64,000 nt of DNA from Enoplolaimus lenunculus. Taxonomy: Eukaryota > Nematoda > Enoplea > Enoplida > Thoracostomopsidae. The notes below the pieces were generated by a model. The model ran no database searches. It was given only the letters and a program-made list of their open reading frames with translations, and was not told the origin of the DNA. The DNA is taken from positions 248,001-312,000 of the forward strand of contig JASANG010002570.1 of the NCBI GenBank assembly GCA_030248215.1, given 5' to 3'. Positions 61,501 to 64,000 of this stretch are shown here, in pieces. Each line of letters begins with the position of its first letter. Within the stretch, counting starts at the first letter, position 1. Position numbers and translations under genes: made by a program.

Positions 61501-64000
61501 GTCATGTTCTGTCCCACTAGTTGCCACTGTTACTGGTGGTGGTTGCGATGGAAACATCGTTTGAATTGACGCCAATTCGTCTGCAGTCAAAAATCCCGAG
61601 CCATCAGTTTGTGTAATAGTTGTTCCGCTTATCACTGCGGTGTTTCCTTTTTTGCCTACACTAGCAAATCCGCTATCGGTAGCAACGGACGCAACGCTCG
61701 TTGAAACCCCTAACTGGGTTGGAATTTCAATCCGACCCAGCTTTCGTCCATCCTGGTCCCTACTCCTTCCAAACGCTGCAACCCCACCTCCAAGGGTATC
61801 TTCCACACCTACAACTGGTATTGATTTCTTAGAATGACTGGTGAATTTAGATTCTGCATTACCAGCGACGGTTGGTGCAACCTGTGATTTTGACTTCACA
61901 GGCGACGTCCTATCCTGCTCGAGTATAATTTTAATTTTGCCCGATTTTGAAATGAACGGAACTCGGGGGCCTGCGGGAATCCCGACCACTCCACCTTTGG
62001 TATGAGAAGCTGTGCTAAAACGACTGGCAGCGTGAGTTTTAAAACGCTCATTTCCGGTACTAACTTTAGAGCTGATCGTATTTTGTTGCGCCGCAATTGC
62101 TTGATCAAGTTTAAATCGCGCCATCTCACATGTTTGAGGCTTGCGGTCAGAAGATTCAAGAAAAGCCGACGCGGAATCCGTTGAATCCGTTGTCTGTGGC
62201 TTGGCTACATTTTTTTGTCTAGACTGATGAGTTCCAACTGAATAATACTGACGTCGAATATCGGCGTACCTTGACAGGCTAGACGAAGTCAGCTCTAAAC
62301 TCACAGTACTCACTGACGGCTGAGCTGAACAACTGGCCACAACATCTTTGCTTGTCTGTGCTGACTTACAAATAACAGGCTCCCGTCTACGTAAGCCACT
62401 CGTTTCATCCATTGCTTTTGAATGGGAAATTTTACTGCCGCTACCATACCATACATCTTTCCGACTAGAAAATTCCAGTTGTACTTTCCCTCGAACAGCT
62501 GGGTCATCACCTGTGCTCGTTCCCCCATCATACTTTCGCCGTTTTGCTACCGTAGCCACATCAGCTCCAGTAGTATTTAGCTTTTTCGCTTTCTTTTCTC
62601 GCCTGTTCTCTTCACGTACTTCTTTGTTGTATCCTTTCGTCGCGCCTTTTGCCGTATCGCTTGTTACCGGCCGTTCCTCATGCAGTTGCAATTGTTGTTG
62701 CTGGTCCTTGTCCTGGCCACCTTCTGTCTGATCACGTTGTGCTCGCTTTGTCCGTGGTATCCGAAAGCCCTCTAACCGGTCCGCTTTTGACTGCGGAAAC
62801 AAATCGGCCAGCGATTGTTTCACAGACGTCGCAGCTGAGGCAGGTTTTTGCATCCCGCCGCTAGACATAGGTTTTGGATTACCGGGATTAGAAAAATCGT
62901 GTGGATTTCCAGCATTTCCTGTATTCGACGAGGATCCGGTGAAACGCTGCCGCTTAGGGATATTAAGTCTCGATGAGTGAGGATCGCTATCAAACCGCGA
63001 CTCCTGGGTAGTTTCTTCCTTAGGCTGACTGTCTTCATTGCTCGTAATGCGGTTCGGATTTCCAGGGTTCGAAAACGAATGAGGGCTGCCGGCGTTACCT
63101 GTATTCGACGATCCACCCTTACCACCTGCAGATATAGTTAGACACTGATTTGAGCTTGTTTGTTTACTATGCGTTGCAACTTTTGTTTCTGCTGTTGCTG
63201 TTGGAGTAGCAGCTGCGCTATATTGCGATACTGCTGCTTCGACAAAACTTGTTGCGGTATGCGTTGCTTGAGTCAATTGGTTACACGGAACAGCAACCAC
63301 CACTACATGCGACGTAGTAGTTACAGTTGTTGCTCCAACTGTTCCTTTAAATGTTGCTTTTGTTGTTGCAGTACCTGCGCCTGCCGCCGTCTCTGTTCCT
63401 TTTGATGGGGTTGACTCTGTTCCTGTTACTGCTGTTGCAATTGTTGCATTAGTTGTTCCACTTGCTGTTTCTGTCGCTTTAATTATTCGTGCTGCAGTTG
63501 CCCCCGTTACTGTTGTTGTTGTTGTCGCTGTTGTTGTTGTTGTTATTCCTGTTGTAGTTTCGGTTGTTTCTGCTCCTATTATTCCAGCTTTTGTTTCTGC
63601 CAATCCAATTATTAAATTTGCATTTGCAATTCCAATTCCTTTTATAGCCTTTGATTCTATTGTTGTGTTTGCTGTTGTTGTTGTTACTGCAGTTATGGCT
63701 TTTGTTGTTGCTTTTGATGATGAGAAGTTTGTTGTTTGTATTTTTACCATTTGATCGGATGCCGCTAGCATTTTAAGTGTGCTGGTACGAGAATACGTTC
63801 CCTCATCACTCAATGTGAAAGGTACTGCGACATTTTTGCTTACGTCTGGCTTTGTCACTGGATTTATAGGGCTTGATTTAGCTTCAATTATGGTTTGACC
63901 TGCTGCGACATCTAGACAGCGCTTAACAGGTACACAGCTTGTGGTCTCAGTACAAAAGGGCTTCATCACAAAAGGAATCGTTTGGACTATTGGTGCACTT
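55510..64000 (-). CDS. Giant open exon for a low-complexity protein (partial, 5' end off window)
   Basis: One minus-strand frame is open from the window edge to TAA at 55512-55510: at least 2,829 residues without an intron. I do not recognise the family. In protein order: a Thr/Ala/Val-rich stretch (plus about 63300-63750, homopolymeric Thr runs); a repeated SFSNPGNP/DFSNPGNP unit (about 63050-63100 and 62870-62940); basic KRQRF, KRRKYD and KKAKK patches; HHHHYQQQQQQ (about 61040-61070); a Gln/Glu-rich coiled-coil-like stretch (59380-59530); a PPPLPP/PPPPPP run (59000-59090); EEGELPSS (about 57560); LLSSSDEEEGAK (about 56480); and a Pro-rich C-terminus (55980-56300). Acidic-Ser and basic patches suggest a disordered nuclear protein, but that is inference. 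No signal peptide or membrane span is visible. Opposite-strand frames are shadows. Confidence 0.8.
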   Translation of the reverse strand, partial: SAPIVQTIPFVMKPFCTETTSCVPVKRCLDVAAGQTIIEAKSSPINPVTKPDVSKNVAVPFTLSDEGTYSRTSTLKMLAASDQMVKIQTTNFSSSKATTKAITAVTTTTANTTIESKAIKGIGIANANLIIGLAETKAGIIGAETTETTTGITTTTTATTTTTVTGATAARIIKATETASGTTNATIATAVTGTESTPSKGTETAAGAGTATTKATFKGTVGATTVTTTSHVVVVAVPCNQLTQATHTATSFVEAAVSQYSAAATPTATAETKVATHSKQTSSNQCLTISAGGKGGSSNTGNAGSPHSFSNPGNPNRITSNEDSQPKEETTQESRFDSDPHSSRLNIPKRQRFTGSSSNTGNAGNPHDFSNPGNPKPMSSGGMQKPASAATSVKQSLADLFPQSKADRLEGFRIPRTKRAQRDQTEGGQDKDQQQQLQLHEERPVTSDTAKGATKGYNKEVREENRREKKAKKLNTTGADVATVAKRRKYDGGTSTGDDPAVRGKVQLEFSSRKDVWYGSGSKISHSKAMDETSGLRRREPVICKSAQTSKDVVASCSAQPSVSTVSLELTSSSLSRYADIRRQYYSVGTHQSRQKNVAKPQTTDSTDSASAFLESSDRKPQTCEMARFKLDQAIAAQQNTISSKVSTGNERFKTHAASRFSTASHTKGGVVGIPAGPRVPFISKSGKIKIILEQDRTSPVKSKSQVAPTVAGNAESKFTSHSKKSIPVVGVEDTLGGGVAAFGRSRDQDGRKLGRIEIPTQLGVSTSVASVATDSGFASVGKKGNTAVISGTTITQTDGSGFLTADELASIQTMFPSQPPPVTVATSGTEHDPQRRHFVRHYGSSLMDNLPTGSTGCLPHTRGLMETLLAEKIKSGGKVLTDAAARSSMASAYSGACGLVPAGRERLESGGNLPEQDDIPPATNVITSATSSILQLAALGDGNKNVITPTTTTSLYVLTGGSSSIKDLPKVPGYVHHHHYQQQQQQSEREARHDSVAGDKARPTLVSPGSKHTGGTQKAAASSHTHRSCSGGPKTPPGSPPLSPSAVALAAQKAAGTGGVMASSGDKPKQQLPRALIKPTRQQLHVTEPITSPDDEVLSPQFPAQRGLVAVTATKGDSEHGVAKSGLPGKDGSNLPQPDQDVSLTLLKKLGENQQETVGASKTAAPTTTNSSQNNAIIEALSKLSGGSIKDPASLTSLISPEILSRFQGVDPSVLMISLTALLGGLAQVFQKPSSDGSELQQERGKSQATSDAGKQHSKLVKTTSGESAKFGDVRKISGRSDQSCPKKSLEEGATNHGSGSGSLNEREKPNVSTVARAVTPPVVTPPCTDSEAPRNTAIASGEANVPARLVTNRVRHYHNYDKEQVSDSTDVDSDGSGLMVMEHSSSSSVQNKEVEKSEEQLDTYKMTGAKKSTTDSLDPQGGMERVKCSDIACDESQRHTGLKTADLPNMNDVCCEPQTKQGEFEVNESAERPTPSLADQPVKKRLSKLLQQQQYEEQQQRKAEQEQQLSRQEEERKMHEKQQQRLQYGNSKRIYRHGGSSSFYSRSRDPAQNTEKRDKNQACDSAAAVISTSPAITCQSASFLAVPQSSWLYSNLSCSVGGTRSKMESTVDQNDNHSLITNTYSRSSNRVMEPMAISPPPLPPQETPPKSPTPPPPPPMNGGSTNSTGRQQQEQRSKTIGVIANGAECSSKQWSRRDGPLIVDDDMDIEPLAGSITPNGNQLSEASLVDVCSGNSFGKEATMILVNVSGGSAAVPSISGPICAVSKPPSIASTASVTGTASNMSGPPVSLAKPPMEQPKSKLLPPGFFQSFLATSATQQTLSDRLGLTKPGHQSPVGPVIPIQNVATCLPLCFDFNSRAVPTTPSALVAQQQLNFLSPTPQSCSSVTLSNTASGPIASSSWLSQSDEAISAKIPRAAMKTSSTDPLGVGAQTAFDTPTATVSSQNNFAARIANARRLLIDGRTPLPVVDALTQLFEAAPSRTGGATALDPILAAIEAGPGTESYVTAVAECASKLGMAPPSVALPPVSQTTMTTSVMTQQATMTASALTQQATLTLPLVTQQSTMTSSSNGSSAAKIAMQQALDSTVEKNDSGLFQATRNREPKSRLVAEECSVPVSASAPARKALIHDGDVSSDTVSEEGELPSSHDYDREPGNNTPVFVHGTNTPGSPGQKTANQLAQEQLDGSGKHGGINRSMTVDRMPRVKDSRSPGAIIRRSGIGCHTHELRDGNPIETTPDKRSAAHEAAPKSSRKCLLQDSTSAEDSGAECGSPVSHERCVGGNKGNWGGNQGKQQRPDDGSNSSHYRRYEQRCSPPALATASVQPGSCRKRTALLWSSDQSDGSECEITSRDKAASLRQNNDRSEIGVAGSASESWKSDVVGNKSETSVAGGARESWNTDGSGSRRRTLLDEDVNDKDDVVGQLSSGSANGGEPRFGAGHIAPASDGNSGIIGNREANQVTMRDMMLRSLNQEAAEVRGSLPNDTRPNAGPSSYRTHKRPLLSSSDEEEGAKVSTTLEDSKELNIHNQDCSRWNETKDISFVNRPPPVISTTHSEAITSLSACGMQPVPAIPPAFTTTASYTGFQKSQLPGVSVSLGFALSQGPPHALNTLPPPPVNILGPPPVVAAPQPVIPMVLPGLQQPSSLRPPPTGNTTDTVSFGDNLRQLSSIPPPRFEISPRLPIAMQSTQQLESLPVRAHGSAQDPIQNSPAHNSTTNLTTSNRIVPGGIPFCPNVQQTVASRIGEVRPLDFAAAIPPTGVYRPPTVDIGFTQSVLPNSMVTRFRHPVGLMPSAGSTGVNARNTTGNDDFSQFSRYAFPYVRGVDGHRNL

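Overview
The window looks like nuclear DNA of an invertebrate metazoan. It has spliced genes with GT-AG introns, a collagen whose tiny exons are all multiples of 9 bp, an I-domain-less integrin alpha subunit, a dermatopontin-like matrix protein and very dense MITE-type DNA transposons. I cannot name the phylum. The (TTAGGC)n hexamer recurs here, but only inside small transposons, so it is not telomere evidence.

Layout: 550-3001 (+) holds six short exons of a collagen triple helix. 4641-27492 (-) holds a gene I do not recognise, called gene X here. It is rebuilt from 13 exons, nearly all phase 1-1 (three of exactly 138 nt), with recurring strand-helix-strand-like units; it ends at a stop at 4641-4643 and has one huge intron (18935-27252). 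That intron carries two TATA promoters, a cluster of TGACTAG motifs and a tandem array of about 178 bp units, with almost no MITEs between 21.5 and 27.8 kb. 28059-31622 (-) is a dermatopontin-like gene with a signal peptide, its first exon not found. 35308-48176 (-) is a complete integrin alpha gene in 12 exons: seven-bladed propeller, thigh, calf-1 and calf-2, furin site, transmembrane segment and an odd cytoplasmic tail. 55510-64000 (-) is one giant open exon of at least 2,829 codons, running off the window, for a low-complexity protein that I cannot name.

Between and inside the genes lie more than 50 copies of about fifteen small DNA-transposon families, many nested in one another. The commonest group has GGCC(C/A)ATGT termini, about 8-bp target duplications and a core of CCTAAG/TTAGGC hexamers. 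The same hexamer, with the same variant steps, is found in frame inside the last integrin exon, where it encodes a Pro-Lys/Pro-Glu run.

Collagen, dermatopontin and integrin are all matrix or adhesion proteins, and vertebrate dermatopontin binds collagen and integrins. Their closeness may be chance. All gene models are by eye from splice signals, reading-frame continuity and family motifs; no alignment or search was run.
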